Both the position numbers and the translations under genes were made by a program. The notes under the pieces were generated by a model. That model was not told where the DNA came from. It was given only the letters and a program-made list of their open reading frames with translations, and ran no database searches. Of a stretch of 64,000 nt of DNA, positions 53,600 through 62,461 are shown in pieces (the stretch's first letter is position 1; each line of letters opens with the position of its first letter). The DNA lies in assembly GCF_008973665.1 (NCBI RefSeq), contig NZ_WACP01000015.1:62001-126000 (forward strand). Direction: 5' to 3'. This DNA is from Paenibacillus tengchongensis (GTDB lineage Bacteria > Bacillota > Bacilli > Paenibacillales > Paenibacillaceae).

Positions 53600-54406
53600 T
53601 TAATACTCAATCGTAATCAGCGGCAGGCCAATAGTCAGCCGGTTTGCGCCGTCCTGGCTGTCCTGATGCACCGCCGCCTGCAGGGCGATGTCATGCCCGC
53701 CGCTCTTGACGAAGCGTTCCAGACCCGGAACGCTGTACGAGCGGCTGGCGGTGGCCCCGTCCGCGTACGCCTCCTCGGCCTGCGCCTCCCCAAAGGCCTG
53801 CGCCAGCGCGGACTCGGCCCCGGCAAGCGCCGCCTCAGGCGCGCCCTGCTCCGCCGCCTCCCCTTGCAGCGACGCGTTCCACTCGGCGGCGACCCCCGCC
53901 GCCTGCAGCGCCAGCCCGGCCGCTTCCGCTGCCGCCTGAAATCCGCCGTCCTGCCGCCAGTCCGCCGTCTCATGGGTAACGATCACATAGCTCGTGCCGT
54001 CGCCAAGCTCACTCCAGAACATGGCCGCCTTGCCGGCGGCTGCGGCTGCGGCGGAAGCCCGGTAGACGGTGTGCCCGTCTTCCTCCCCCACCTGCACCGG
54101 GCCAAGGCCAAGCCGCTGCGCCAGAGCCGCGGCTGCTTCATGGGCCGCCGGGCCCTTACCGCTGAAGTTGCCCTGCCACTTCAGCACCAGCCGCAGCGGC
54201 GAGCCCGCTTCCATGGCGGCGCCGCCGGCCGCCGCCAGCTGGCGGAGCGGCTGTGCCAGCTCCGCGGAGCGGGGAGCGTCTGCGGCCTGCAGGTCCGCAG
54301 CCGCCGCGCCGCGGAACCCCGCCAGCAGCAGTGCCGCGATGCACAGCGGCACCAGCAGCAGCATGATTCTACCTTGTCCTCTTCTCAAGTTCCACAGCTT
54401 CATCAT
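53600..54406 (-). CDS. ywmB: YwmB-like protein, exported
   Basis: 268 residues. An N-terminal hydrophobic segment (IMLLLVPLCIAALLLAGF) acts as a signal or anchor. LVLKWQGNFSG and the C-terminal LTIGLPLITIEY match the YwmB family, whose fold resembles a TATA-binding protein and whose role is unknown. The sequence is unusually Ala-rich, in line with the local high GC. In most relatives ywmB is beside spoIID and murA; here it is alone, 61 bases after a TetR gene. The ribosome site is AGAGGAAGACGG. Confidence 0.75.
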   Translation of the reverse strand: MMKLWNLRRGQGRIMLLLVPLCIAALLLAGFRGAAAADLQAADAPRSAELAQPLRQLAAAGGAAMEAGSPLRLVLKWQGNFSGKGPAAHEAAAALAQRLGLGPVQVGEEDGHTVYRASAAAAAAGKAAMFWSELGDGTSYVIVTHETADWRQDGGFQAAAEAAGLALQAAGVAAEWNASLQGEAAEQGAPEAALAGAESALAQAFGEAQAEEAYADGATASRSYSVPGLERFVKSGGHDIALQAAVHQDSQDGANRLTIGLPLITIEY

Positions 54407-54467
54407 CCGTCTTCCTCTCCATCCGAATCTAGCAATCTACTAGAAGGATGGCCAGGAAGAGAGCTCC

Positions 54468-55064
54468 CTATACCTCTTGGAAACCAAAAATCCGCAGCGC
54501 ATAGCCGGCCGTCGCTTCGGCAAGAAGACGGGCCTCATCCGGAAAAATAGCTCCGGCGCCGTTAATATAGGAGAAGTAGGTCCAGCCGATCACCTGCGCA
54601 TTGCCCGGAGCCAGGACACCTGCCCGCTGCCCCTCTTCAATTACCGGAACCAGCAGCGTAACAAAATCCTCTCCATAACGGTAAACGGCCGCCGTTAGCT
54701 CGGGATACTGCTCGGGCTGTCCCATAACTTGCTGCACCACCCGCAGAAACGTCCCCCGCCGCAGCCACTGCTTCGCCTGCAGGTCAACCAGCCGGGTTAG
54801 CGTGGCAAGCACATCCTGCGCCTCCTTGAACAGCGTCCGGTATGCGCTCAGTGTCTCCTCCAGCGGCTCCAGGACTACCGCACGGATCAGCTCTTCTTTG
54901 CTCTTAAAATAAGTGAAGATCAGTGCGTGGCTGATCCCCGCTTCCTGGGCAACGCTGGTGATGCTTGTCCGGGCGAATCCGCCGGAAGCAAATTGCTTTT
55001 CCGCCGCCGCGATGATGATTCCCCGCTTCTGCAGCCGCAGGGCCTCGTTTCTTTTGCGGGCCAT
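54468..55064 (-). CDS. TetR/AcrR-family transcriptional regulator
   Basis: 198 residues. The N-terminal DNA-binding helix-turn-helix (GFARTSITSVAQEAGISHALIFTYFKSKEELIRAVV) is typical TetR. The C-terminal ligand domain is of unknown specificity. GAGGTGAGTG precedes ATG 55064. It might repress itself or neighbouring genes. Direct control of the distant SDR operators at 17.6 kb cannot be argued from sequence. Confidence 0.92.
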   Translation of the reverse strand: MARKRNEALRLQKRGIIIAAAEKQFASGGFARTSITSVAQEAGISHALIFTYFKSKEELIRAVVLEPLEETLSAYRTLFKEAQDVLATLTRLVDLQAKQWLRRGTFLRVVQQVMGQPEQYPELTAAVYRYGEDFVTLLVPVIEEGQRAGVLAPGNAQVIGWTYFSYINGAGAIFPDEARLLAEATAGYALRIFGFQEV

Positions 55065-55183
55065 AATACACTCACCTCGGGTATATCATACCGCAGAATC
55101 AGGAAATAAATAACCATTCAGTAACAAAATAACTTTAAGGAAGCGTTTTATTTATAGTAACCCATTCGTTCCGCCCGGTTGCA

Positions 55184-55222
55184 CAAAAAAAACGGCCCGG
55201 CGGTTCACTCCGCCAGCCCGTT
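55184..55222 (-). terminator. Terminator overlapping the liaR stop
   Basis: AACGGCCCGGCGG (55191-55203) pairs with CCGCCAGCCCGTT (55210-55222) at 11 of 13 positions. A run of A at 55184-55190 becomes the U tract. The stem includes the last codons of liaR and ends the liaFSR transcript. Confidence 0.8.
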
Positions 55223-55858
55223 CTTATATGCATAAATGGCCGCCTGGGTCCGGTCCTCCACATCCAGCTTGGCCAATATATTGGTCACATGGAACTTGAC
55301 CGTCTTAATCCCGATGATGAGCTGATCGGCAATATCCTGATTGGATTTGCCCTGGGCCAGGAGCCGCAGCACCTCCATCTCCCGGTCAGTTAGCTCTTTG
55401 TAGGCAGGCGTCTCAGCCTTGGAGTTATTGCGGAACCGGTTCATCATCTTCGAGGCGACCTGCGATTCCAGCACAGACTGCCCTCTGGCCGCCGCACGGA
55501 TGGCATCGGCCACTTCGCTTGCCCGCGAGGTCTTCAGCAGGTAACTGAACGCCCCGGCTTCAATGACCGGGTACATCTTCTCATCGTCGAGATAGCTGGT
55601 CAGGACAATCACCTTGCACTCCGGGAACAGCTTCATCAGCTGCCGTGTCGTTTCGATGCCGTCCATCCCTTCCATCACCAGATCCATCAGCACCACGTCT
55701 GGCTTATACTCCTGAGCCAGACGGATGCCTTCCTCGCCGCTTCCGGCCTCCCCAACCACTTCAATGCCGTCTTCGGTGCCGAGCACGGCGGCCAGCCCGA
55801 TGCGGACCATCTCATGGTCGTCCACCAGCAGAACCTTGATCGCGTCCTCCATTTCCAT
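55205..55858 (-). CDS. liaR: LiaR-like NarL-family response regulator
   Basis: 217 residues. The receiver has VDDHEMVRIG, the phospho-Asp in VVLMDLVMEG, VLTSY and the Lys in SYLLKTSRASE. The C-terminal LuxR HTH is LTDREMEVLRLLAQGKSNQDIADQLIIGIKTVKFHVTNILAKL. AGGAGGAACGCAGC precedes ATG 55858. It is the third gene of liaF-liaS-liaR, which answers cell-envelope stress. The PspA-containing operon directly upstream is the likely target. Confidence 0.93.
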   Translation of the reverse strand: MEMEDAIKVLLVDDHEMVRIGLAAVLGTEDGIEVVGEAGSGEEGIRLAQEYKPDVVLMDLVMEGMDGIETTRQLMKLFPECKVIVLTSYLDDEKMYPVIEAGAFSYLLKTSRASEVADAIRAAARGQSVLESQVASKMMNRFRNNSKAETPAYKELTDREMEVLRLLAQGKSNQDIADQLIIGIKTVKFHVTNILAKLDVEDRTQAAIYAYKNGLAE

Positions 55859-55870
55859 GCTGCGTTCCTC

Positions 55871-56905
55871 CTATTCCTTCATTAACGGTACGGTAACTTC
55901 AATGCGCATCCCTTTGCCCGGGGCCGTAATAAACTGGATCGAGCCTCCAGTCTCCACAATGCGCTCCTGCATGTTCGACAGTCCGTAGGATGTCAGCTTA
56001 CTCTCGTCCAGCTCGAAGCCGACTCCGTCATCGCGCAGCGTAAGCCGCACAGTATCGCCGCGCTTCTGCATCCGGATTTCCATCTTCCCGGCCTTCGCAT
56101 GGCGCAGGGTGTTGGAAATCGCCTCCTGCACGATGCGGAACAGGTGGTTCTCGACCCCCTTCAGCAATTGAATCTCGGGGTCGATCTCGCACACAATATC
56201 CAGCGGCACCTTGATCTCCAGTTCCTTGATCAGTTCACGGATGCCCTGCTCCAGACCCTTGCCCTCCAGATAGACAGGCCGCAGGTGCAGCAGCAGCGCG
56301 CGCATCTCTGATTGGGCGACGGCGGCCATCTCCTCGATCAGCGCGATCTGCCGCTGCGCCTTGTCGAAGTCCTTCTCCAGCGTCCGCCCGACTGCCGTCG
56401 CGGTCATCGAGATGGCGAACAGCTGCTGCGAGACCGCATCATGCAGCTCGCGCGCCAGCCGCTGCCGCTCTTCCATGATCGCCGAGCCGCGCGCCTGCTC
56501 CGCCAGCTTGGCGTTGTTGGTGGACAGCCGCTGCAGCGTGCTCACCTGGTTCTCCCATTTGCCGCTGATCCGCCCGATCTGCTCGCCGAGCCGTCCGAGC
56601 TCGTCGGTGCCCAACGCCGGAATGGCGGAGGAGAGGTTGCCTTTTTCCCAGGCTACCAGCGTCTCCCGCAGCCTTTCCAGCCGGCGTTTGGTCCGAAAGC
56701 CCTGATAGAACCCGAAGCCGATACCGAAAGCCACCGGCAGCAGGACAAGCGTGACCGCGGTCTGCAGGCCCACAGTCCAATCTTCGAACGGCCGCAAATA
56801 GCCATATGTATACATCAGATAGAGAATCACCAGCAGCATGACCAGAGAGAACAACGCCCCTTCGCCCATGCTGCGTGTGACCATATTGCTGTTCTTTTTG
56901 TCCAT
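55871..56905 (-). CDS. liaS: LiaS-like sensor histidine kinase
   Basis: I take ATG 56905 (MDKKNSNMVTRS), which avoids the overlap with liaF that the longer frame would need; GGGAGGG lies about 12 bases upstream. 344 residues: two membrane helices with a very short outer loop, a HAMP-like linker, the HisKA_3 motif ERQRLARELHDAVSQQLF with phospho-His, and HATPase (IVQEAISNTLRHA, DDGVGF, GLSNMQERI). It phosphorylates LiaR and is restrained by LiaF in known systems. Confidence 0.93.
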   Translation of the reverse strand: MDKKNSNMVTRSMGEGALFSLVMLLVILYLMYTYGYLRPFEDWTVGLQTAVTLVLLPVAFGIGFGFYQGFRTKRRLERLRETLVAWEKGNLSSAIPALGTDELGRLGEQIGRISGKWENQVSTLQRLSTNNAKLAEQARGSAIMEERQRLARELHDAVSQQLFAISMTATAVGRTLEKDFDKAQRQIALIEEMAAVAQSEMRALLLHLRPVYLEGKGLEQGIRELIKELEIKVPLDIVCEIDPEIQLLKGVENHLFRIVQEAISNTLRHAKAGKMEIRMQKRGDTVRLTLRDDGVGFELDESKLTSYGLSNMQERIVETGGSIQFITAPGKGMRIEVTVPLMKE

Positions 56906-56954
56906 ACGGGGCTTACGCCCTCCCTTCAGGATCAATGTGCGGCACCTACTTGCT

Positions 56955-57602
56955 TCAGGATACCCGCACATCCAGATCGCCGATCAGATAAGACACGCAC
57001 AATTTCACTTTCTGCTCACTGCTGTCATAATTGGCCGATTTCCAGTTCAGCCGGTTAAGCATGCCCGTATCCCGGTGGTCGCCGAACTCAATGGAGCCGA
57101 ACAGCACAAACGCTTCGATTTCCACGCCGTAATTGTCGGACAGCAGAATATCCACATCGCCGAAGATCCCCTGGAACAGCATGATGGTCTCCTTGTCCTC
57201 AGCCATCGCCAGCGACAGGTCCACATCGGCCTCACCCAGCACATGCCAGGCGCTCAGGCTCTTCATCATCCAGGGGGACAGCTCCCAGTCGAACCGGGAA
57301 GAGAAGCTTTGCTTCTGCATAAAAGCCCGGCCGCTTTGCAGCTTTTTGGATTTGGCAAAAAACAGTCCCAGCGAGACCAGACAAATCCCCAGCACCAGCA
57401 CAAGGTGATCCAGCAGCAGCAGCGCTGCCCCAATCCCCAGAAGCGTGTAGCCCTGCTTCACCTTACCCGTGGTCGTCCGGTATACCCCGAGAAGCAGGAG
57501 CACCAGCGCGACAATGGAGAAAAAGCCGATCCATCTGCCAAATATCATCAAACAGCCAACCCCGATCAGTCCTATGGCGATCATCCGGCTCCGTTTATCC
57601 AT
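56955..57602 (-). CDS. liaF: LiaF-like membrane inhibitor
   Basis: ATG 57602 (MDKRSRMIAIG) follows AGGAGGTGCGAAC; 215 residues. Four hydrophobic N-terminal helices are followed by a soluble DUF2154-like domain (IMLFQGIFGDVDILLSDNYGVEIEAFVLFGSIEFGD, KLCVSYLIGDLDVRVS). LiaF keeps LiaS inactive in unstressed cells. First gene of the liaFSR unit. Confidence 0.9.
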   Translation of the reverse strand: MDKRSRMIAIGLIGVGCLMIFGRWIGFFSIVALVLLLLGVYRTTTGKVKQGYTLLGIGAALLLLDHLVLVLGICLVSLGLFFAKSKKLQSGRAFMQKQSFSSRFDWELSPWMMKSLSAWHVLGEADVDLSLAMAEDKETIMLFQGIFGDVDILLSDNYGVEIEAFVLFGSIEFGDHRDTGMLNRLNWKSANYDSSEQKVKLCVSYLIGDLDVRVS

Positions 57603-57827
57603 GTTCGCACCTCCTGCAGTCGTATTTCGTGTACGCACAGCCCGGTTTACCTGCTGGCACAGTGCCTATCCCATGCTTGGATGTTCACCGCCCGCTACCG
57701 GCCCATCGGCCATCCTCAATCTTCAAGCCGGAAGAAGCCGGTCAACATCCTAACTTTTAAAAAAGGTTGGAGGTTAGTTGCACTTTATACCTCTAAATGA
57801 TTTCAATCTCCGTTCTAAATGAAATTG

Positions 57828-57949
57828 CTGTATTTCATAAAACAGATGGTTTCTTTCTAATCGGCATTTTCCCCAAACTTTAATTGCAGAAACTGTAGCT
57901 ATATCGAATAAAGCAGCGAATTGGGCCGAAGTAATTGTATGAAATACAG
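57828..57949. repeat. AT-rich inverted repeat between liaF and pspA
   Basis: CTGTATTTCATA (57828-57839) and TATGAAATACAG (57938-57949) are perfect inverse copies, 98 bases apart, in a 420-base gap without genes. CTTCAATA and ACTTTAATTGCAG stretches lie inside. It resembles the other noncoding repeats of the window in size and composition. No liaFSR promoter is obvious. Confidence 0.55.
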
Positions 57950-58026
57950 TTACTTCAATAAACGGTTCTAGAACTCATCGCGTTCACCTGGAAAGGGCTT
58001 ATCCCTGTACCGCTTACCGCTATAAA

Positions 58027-58065
58027 AGCCATACCGGTATGGTGACCCATACCGTATGGCTTTTT
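58027..58065. terminator. Terminator after the pspA operon
   Basis: AGCCATACCGGTATG (58028-58042) and CATACCGTATGGCT (58048-58061) form a long stem with one bulge, ending in TTTTT on the plus strand and AAAAGC/TTTTAT on the minus. It separates the pspA operon from liaFSR. Confidence 0.85.
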
Positions 58066-58111
58066 GACCTCATTCAGCATATCATATCGGCCTGCGGTTT
58101 AGGAACAGGCT

Positions 58112-58840
58112 TTACTTATCTTTTTTGTCGGCTGGCGCTGCCGGAGCGGCCGGTGCTGCTGTTGCCGCAGATGCACCGTTCAGCTTGCTCTTGAGTGCGG
58201 CCAGCTGCTCATCCACTTTAAGCTGCTTCTCCACGTCAACCGGCTTGCTGTAAGCAGCGGATGGGCTGTAAGGAGCGCGCAGCACATCGGCTTCGGCTTC
58301 AAGCTGCATGATCTTCTCTTCCATGCGGTGGAAGCCCAGCGAAGCGGTTCCGCTCTCGATGGAGTGTACGCTGCTGATCTGCGACATCTGTTTCTTGGCT
58401 TTGGCCATTTGCGCCCGGGAGACCAGCTCATTGCGCTTGTTGCGCAGCTTGTAGAACTCATCCTTCATATCATGCAGCTGCTGCACCAGTTCCTTGGCCT
58501 GTACTTCCGCTTGGGCGTGAAGATCACTGTACTCGGCAAACTTCTGGTCGAAGTAGATTTTCTCCTCCAGCAGCTTGCGGGTCACTTCCTCCTGGCCGTT
58601 CTTGAGTGCCAGTTCAGCTTGGGCGGAACGCTGGCCGGACATCTTGGCCGCTTCCTCCACGCGCTGCTTCATCCGGCGCTCATTAGCCATTTGCTTGGCT
58701 ACGGTCACTTCGGCTTCATGAATTTCCGCCTCCATGTCGCGCAGATACTGGTTCAGCATTACAATCGGGTCCTCTACCTTATCCAGCAGGTCATTTACCG
58801 ACGCCTTAGTCATATCTTTAATCCGTTTAAATACTCCCAT
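58112..58840 (-). CDS. PspA/IM30 (LiaH-like) membrane-protecting protein
   Basis: 242 residues, nearly all coiled coil. The start MGVFKRIKDMTKASVNDLLDKVEDPIVMLNQYLRDME is diagnostic for PspA/IM30, with an amphipathic N-terminal helix that binds membrane. The C-terminal tail is Ala/Pro-rich (NGASAATAAPAAPAAPADKKDK). It should form large rings that stabilise stressed membrane, as LiaH does. It starts two bases after the pspC gene stop. Confidence 0.94.
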   Translation of the reverse strand: MGVFKRIKDMTKASVNDLLDKVEDPIVMLNQYLRDMEAEIHEAEVTVAKQMANERRMKQRVEEAAKMSGQRSAQAELALKNGQEEVTRKLLEEKIYFDQKFAEYSDLHAQAEVQAKELVQQLHDMKDEFYKLRNKRNELVSRAQMAKAKKQMSQISSVHSIESGTASLGFHRMEEKIMQLEAEADVLRAPYSPSAAYSKPVDVEKQLKVDEQLAALKSKLNGASAATAAPAAPAAPADKKDK

Positions 58841-58842
58841 GA

Positions 58843-59343
58843 TTACACTTCTCCCTTCTCGTATTTGGCAAGTTTGCGTTTCAATTCTTCAATTTCCTTC
58901 TGCATGGCCTTCTTCTCGATATCCTTCATCATGGCATCCAGACTGGAGTCCTGTGCCGAATAAGCTCCTGCTTTGTTATGACCGGCGCCGGGGCCGGGCT
59001 GTCCGTGGTAAGGACCGTACCCGCCTTGTCCCTGCGGGCCGTATCCGCCCTGCGGACCTGGTCCCGGGCCGTAACCGGCGGGGCCTCCCTGATAAGGGTT
59101 GCCGTAAGGTCCGTTATAGGGACCTTGGCCATGTCCATGGCCGAAAGGATTATAATGGGTGGGCTCTTTCGGAATCACCAGCGCGGCGATGAAATATACC
59201 ACGATTACCGCGCCGCCGGTGAAGACAATGCTCACGAGCAGCAGGATCCGGAACAGGGTGGAGTCAATACCGAGTGTCTCGGACAATCCTCCTGCCAGTC
59301 CCGTCATTACCTTGTCGCGGGTTGAACGATACAATCGGGTCAT
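58843..59343 (-). CDS. PspC-domain membrane protein with Gly/Pro/Tyr-rich linker
   Basis: ATG 59343 (MTRLYRSTRDKVMTG) follows AAAGGAGTAGG; 166 residues. The PspC domain (KVMTGLAGGLSETLGIDSTLFRILLLVSIVFTGG) has one main membrane helix. A low-complexity Gly/Pro/Tyr/Gln linker of about 70 residues follows, then a C-terminal coiled coil (DAMMKDIEKKAMQKEIEELKRKLAKY). It probably tethers a PspA protein to the membrane. It is encoded between two pspA genes. Confidence 0.9.
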   Translation of the reverse strand: MTRLYRSTRDKVMTGLAGGLSETLGIDSTLFRILLLVSIVFTGGAVIVVYFIAALVIPKEPTHYNPFGHGHGQGPYNGPYGNPYQGGPAGYGPGPGPQGGYGPQGQGGYGPYHGQPGPGAGHNKAGAYSAQDSSLDAMMKDIEKKAMQKEIEELKRKLAKYEKGEV

Positions 59344-59347
59344 GGTC

Positions 59348-60025
59348 CTACTCCTTTCCGTCATTGTTCAGCTTCTCCTTCAGACGGGCCATCTCCCGCT
59401 CCAGTACCGAAGCTACGGTCTCGCCGGTCTGCAAGGCGAACTCCTGGCCCATCCGGCGCAGGTCGCGCAGGCTCTTGGCCTCCAGCTCCCAGTCGCTCAT
59501 CCGGTCTTCCAGCCGGCCGAACATCTTGGGAACATCGGCGCCGTTGCCGTAAGCGGCTGCCCGCTGATTCATGCGCTGCTGCAGCCGGAGCGATTCCATC
59601 CGGGCCGCATAATACTGGCGCTTGCTGTACACGGTCTGATACTCCATCTTGAGCTCATTCAGTTGGCTTTCCAGTTCAAACAGCGATTCCTGGCTTTGCT
59701 CCAGCAGCCCGCTGTACTGCTCCAGCTTCTCCTCATGGATAATCTTCTCCTGGAGCGCCAGCTTGGCCAGATGGTCTTCACCGGCCTTCAGCGCCAGCAA
59801 AGCCTGTTCTTCACGTTTGTTGCGCATTGCCGTCGCCTGGTTCACCTGCTGCTGCAATTGCTTTGTATGTGAAGCGTATTGCTGGTGCAGCCGCTCCGCT
59901 TCGGCAATTTCTTCGCGGGTCGTGTGAAGAAACTGATCGATCAGCTTCACCGGATCCTGGCTCTGCTCCAGACGTTCATTCAAGTTGGCTACTGTAATGT
60001 CCCTCATGCGGCGAAAAACACTCAT
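59348..60025 (-). CDS. Second PspA/IM30 family protein
   Basis: 225 residues of coiled coil with the family start MSVFRRMRDITVANLNERLEQSQDPVKLIDQFLHTTREEI. It is clearly paralogous to the 58.1 kb PspA but divergent in the middle and C terminus, which suggests a distinct partner or mixed assemblies. GGGAGGGAGCAGG precedes ATG 60025. Its stop lies four bases before the pspC start. Confidence 0.93.
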   Translation of the reverse strand: MSVFRRMRDITVANLNERLEQSQDPVKLIDQFLHTTREEIAEAERLHQQYASHTKQLQQQVNQATAMRNKREEQALLALKAGEDHLAKLALQEKIIHEEKLEQYSGLLEQSQESLFELESQLNELKMEYQTVYSKRQYYAARMESLRLQQRMNQRAAAYGNGADVPKMFGRLEDRMSDWELEAKSLRDLRRMGQEFALQTGETVASVLEREMARLKEKLNNDGKE

Positions 60026-60073
60026 GATTACCTGCTCCCTCCCTGCTTCTGATTAAGTAGTTATTGGCATGTA

Positions 60074-60376
60074 TTAATAGGTTCTTCTATGTCCGCCGCG
60101 CAATACCGAGATGCCCCATACTACAAGCGCGATCCCCAGCAGCGGTCCGATAATCCAGGAGAGCTTGGATAGCAGCGACATGACACCGATGAAGAGTACG
60201 ATCCAGCCGATAATCTTGCGTCCGCTCTTAATTCCGTAGTAACCGAGAGCAATGAGCAGTACCGGGAACAGGATACGGAAGATTCCGTGGATCAGCGGCA
60301 ACGCGATGCCGAGCAGCATAATCGCTCCAAGGACAATCAACACAATGGCAAGTCCGTTGTTTCTTCTGTTATTCAT
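60074..60376 (-). CDS. Small LiaI-like membrane protein
   Basis: 100 residues with three to four membrane helices (GLAIVLIVLGAIMLLGIALPL, ILFPVLLIALGYYGI, IIGWIVLFIGVMSLL, IGPLLGIALVVWGISVL) and a basic end. Its composition and its position ahead of pspA match LiaI, which recruits LiaH to the membrane. First gene of the operon. I could not identify a LiaR box in the upstream 270 bases. Confidence 0.75.
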   Translation of the reverse strand: MNNRRNNGLAIVLIVLGAIMLLGIALPLIHGIFRILFPVLLIALGYYGIKSGRKIIGWIVLFIGVMSLLSKLSWIIGPLLGIALVVWGISVLRGGHRRTY

Positions 60377-60646
60377 TAGTTTCTCACCGCCTTTCGTTCA
60401 GCCTTGTTCTTATATCCTTATTCTAGGGTAAACCGCGGCTTCTCAAAACAGACCGTGGACGGTTTTACGGACTGGACCTTAGTCGGGGCAGCACTCGGAC
60501 CCGGGTCGGCAGTGCCTGCAGACCTGAAGCGGAGCCTCTGCACCGGAGCAGCTGTTTGCTGCTATGAACTCCTTGCTCTTCCGCACTGCGGGAGGGACGA
60601 GTAATGTGTATAATGAACCAAGTCTTAAGAAAGGAGCATGGATAGA
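60377..60646. other. Divergent intergenic region, liaI-like operon / response regulator
   Basis: It carries promoters for both directions by position. TATAAT at 60609-60614 lies 33 bases before the regulator start, without a good -35. On the minus side TAGAATAAGGATATAAGAAC is AT-rich about 45 bases before the liaI-like gene. An imperfect GC-rich dyad is seen around 60480-60550. No operator was identified. Confidence 0.35.
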
Positions 60647-61330
60647 ATGAAATGCCTGATTGTTGAAGACGACCGGAGTCTGAACAAGGGAATAGCGCTC
60701 ACGCTTTCCCGCAGCGGACTTACCATCCTGCAAGCTTATGACCTGGCCGAAGCGGACGCCATCTTCTCGGCCCACAAAATCGATCTGATCATTCTGGATA
60801 TCAACCTCCCGGACGGAAGCGGGCTGGATTACTGCGAACGGGTCCGCAGAGCCTCACAGGTGCCGGTTATTTTTCTGACCGCCAATGATATGGAGCCGGA
60901 CATTGTGCTGGGCTTCGAGCTGGGGGGCGACGATTATATAACCAAGCCGTTCAGCCTGATGGTGCTGCGGGCAAGAGTTATGGCCGTCCTGAAACGGACG
61001 GCTGCGCGCAGCGAGGATTACTACATGGCCGGGGCCTTAAGCTTTAACTTCTCCCGGATGGAATTCTATAAGCAGGACGAACAGCTGATTCTGAGCAAAA
61101 CGGAGCAGAAGCTGCTGCGCCTGCTTGTCGCCAATCCTGGCCAAATTCTGCACCGCCAGCAGCTGATGGATAAAGTCTGGTCGCAGGATGCCGAGTTCGT
61201 CGACGAGAATGCCCTGACGGTAGCCATCAAGCGGCTGCGCGCCAAGCTTGAGGACAACCCTTCCGCTCCCCGGATCATTAAGACGGTCTATGGTCTCGGT
61301 TACATGTGGGCCGGGGAGCCTGATCTATGA
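60647..61330 (+). CDS. OmpR-family response regulator
   Basis: ATG 60647 (MKCLIVEDD) has AAGGAG nine bases upstream; the first ATG at 60638 sits too close to that site. 227 residues. The receiver has VEDDRSL, the phospho-Asp in LIILDINLPDG, FLTAND and YITKPFS. The C-terminal winged helix is LSKTEQKLLRLLVANPGQILHRQQLMDKVW. It overlaps the kinase gene by four bases. It probably controls the downstream ABC transporter. Confidence 0.94.
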   Translation: MKCLIVEDDRSLNKGIALTLSRSGLTILQAYDLAEADAIFSAHKIDLIILDINLPDGSGLDYCERVRRASQVPVIFLTANDMEPDIVLGFELGGDDYITKPFSLMVLRARVMAVLKRTAARSEDYYMAGALSFNFSRMEFYKQDEQLILSKTEQKLLRLLVANPGQILHRQQLMDKVWSQDAEFVDENALTVAIKRLRAKLEDNPSAPRIIKTVYGLGYMWAGEPDL

Positions 61331-62361
61331 AGAAGCCTAAGCATGACCCGAAGAGCCGCGGCAGTAGCTTCATCTTCACCGTCATGTTCCTCCTGGCGGT
61401 CTTCATCTATACAACCGTAATCGCTCTGGCGGGAGATTTGAACAGTACGCTGCTGGGTCCGACAATTCTATTTATAGCAACCGTGCTCCTTCTCGCCTTC
61501 ATGCATAACCGCTCGCTGCAGCGCCAGCTTAACGCCATGATGCATGCAGTCGAACAGATGGTGGACGGGGCGATGCATGGGCGGAGACCTTCCTTCCTAT
61601 TTGAAGAGAGCCGCCTGTCCGCTTTGGAGCACCGCTTATTCAGATATATTGAAATAAATCAGGCAAGCGAACAAAGCCTGGAAGCGGAAAAAAACAGCAT
61701 TAAGGCCCTGCTCTCCGATATTTCGCACCAGACCAAGACTCCGCTCGCCAACATCATGCTGTACAGCCAGCTGCTGGCCGAACAACCGGCAGCGGACGAA
61801 AGCTCACGCCAGCTTGTGAGTCAAATATCCGCCCAGTCGGAGAAGCTGGAGTGGCTCATTGCGTCTCTGGTTAAGCTGTCGCGGCTGGAGTCCGGCATGA
61901 TTACCCTGCAAACCGCACCGGTTCCTGTCATTCAGACGGTCAGCCGGGCGCTCTCCCAGGTGTACACCCGGGCAGAAGCCAAAGGGATCACGATCCGTAC
62001 GGACTGCCCGGCGCAGATTACGGCACGGCACGACCCGCAGTGGACTGCCGAAGCCCTGTTCAACCTGCTGGAGAATGCCGTCAAATACACGCCAGCCGGC
62101 GGTACGATTACGGTTCATGCCGAGAGCAACGAGATGTTCACGCGCATCGAAGTTGCCGATACGGGGATAGGTATCCCGGCCGCAGAGCTTGAGCATATCT
62201 TCAAGCGGTTCTACCGCGGAAAGGCTGCGCGAGATTATGAAGGAGTAGGCATCGGGCTGTTCCTGTCGCGGGAAATCATTAACCTGCAGGGCGGATTTAT
62301 GCAGGCAGTCTCTGCCGTCGATGCAGGTACGCGGATCACCGTCTATTTGCCGCAGAGCTAA
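61327..62361 (+). CDS. Sensor histidine kinase, short sensor loop
   Basis: 344 residues with two membrane helices (FIFTVMFLLAVFIYTTVIAL and GPTILFIATVLLLAFM) joined by only about ten residues. This is the layout of intramembrane-sensing kinases that work with ABC transporters. Phospho-His is in LLSDISHQTKTPLANI. HATPase motifs are FNLLENAVKYTP, ADTGIGIP and GVGIGLFLSREI. It pairs with the overlapping OmpR-type regulator. Confidence 0.93.
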   Translation: MKKPKHDPKSRGSSFIFTVMFLLAVFIYTTVIALAGDLNSTLLGPTILFIATVLLLAFMHNRSLQRQLNAMMHAVEQMVDGAMHGRRPSFLFEESRLSALEHRLFRYIEINQASEQSLEAEKNSIKALLSDISHQTKTPLANIMLYSQLLAEQPAADESSRQLVSQISAQSEKLEWLIASLVKLSRLESGMITLQTAPVPVIQTVSRALSQVYTRAEAKGITIRTDCPAQITARHDPQWTAEALFNLLENAVKYTPAGGTITVHAESNEMFTRIEVADTGIGIPAAELEHIFKRFYRGKAARDYEGVGIGLFLSREIINLQGGFMQAVSAVDAGTRITVYLPQS

Positions 62362-62403
62362 ATGTGTCGAATCCGTCAGATTTCAGACATGGCCCGGTTA
62401 GAT

Positions 62404-62437
62404 TTGTCTGCTATCTTGGTAGACAAGAGGTAGACAA
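62404..62437 (+). promoter_or_regulatory. AGACAA repeats before the ABC transporter genes
   Basis: TTGTCT (62404-62409) is inverted relative to AGACAA (62421-62426). A further AGACAA (62432-62437) follows exactly 11 bases on, one helical turn. This suits a response-regulator site for the adjacent OmpR-type protein. Confidence 0.5.
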
Positions 62438-62461
62438 GAACGATGATGGAGGGATAACCGC

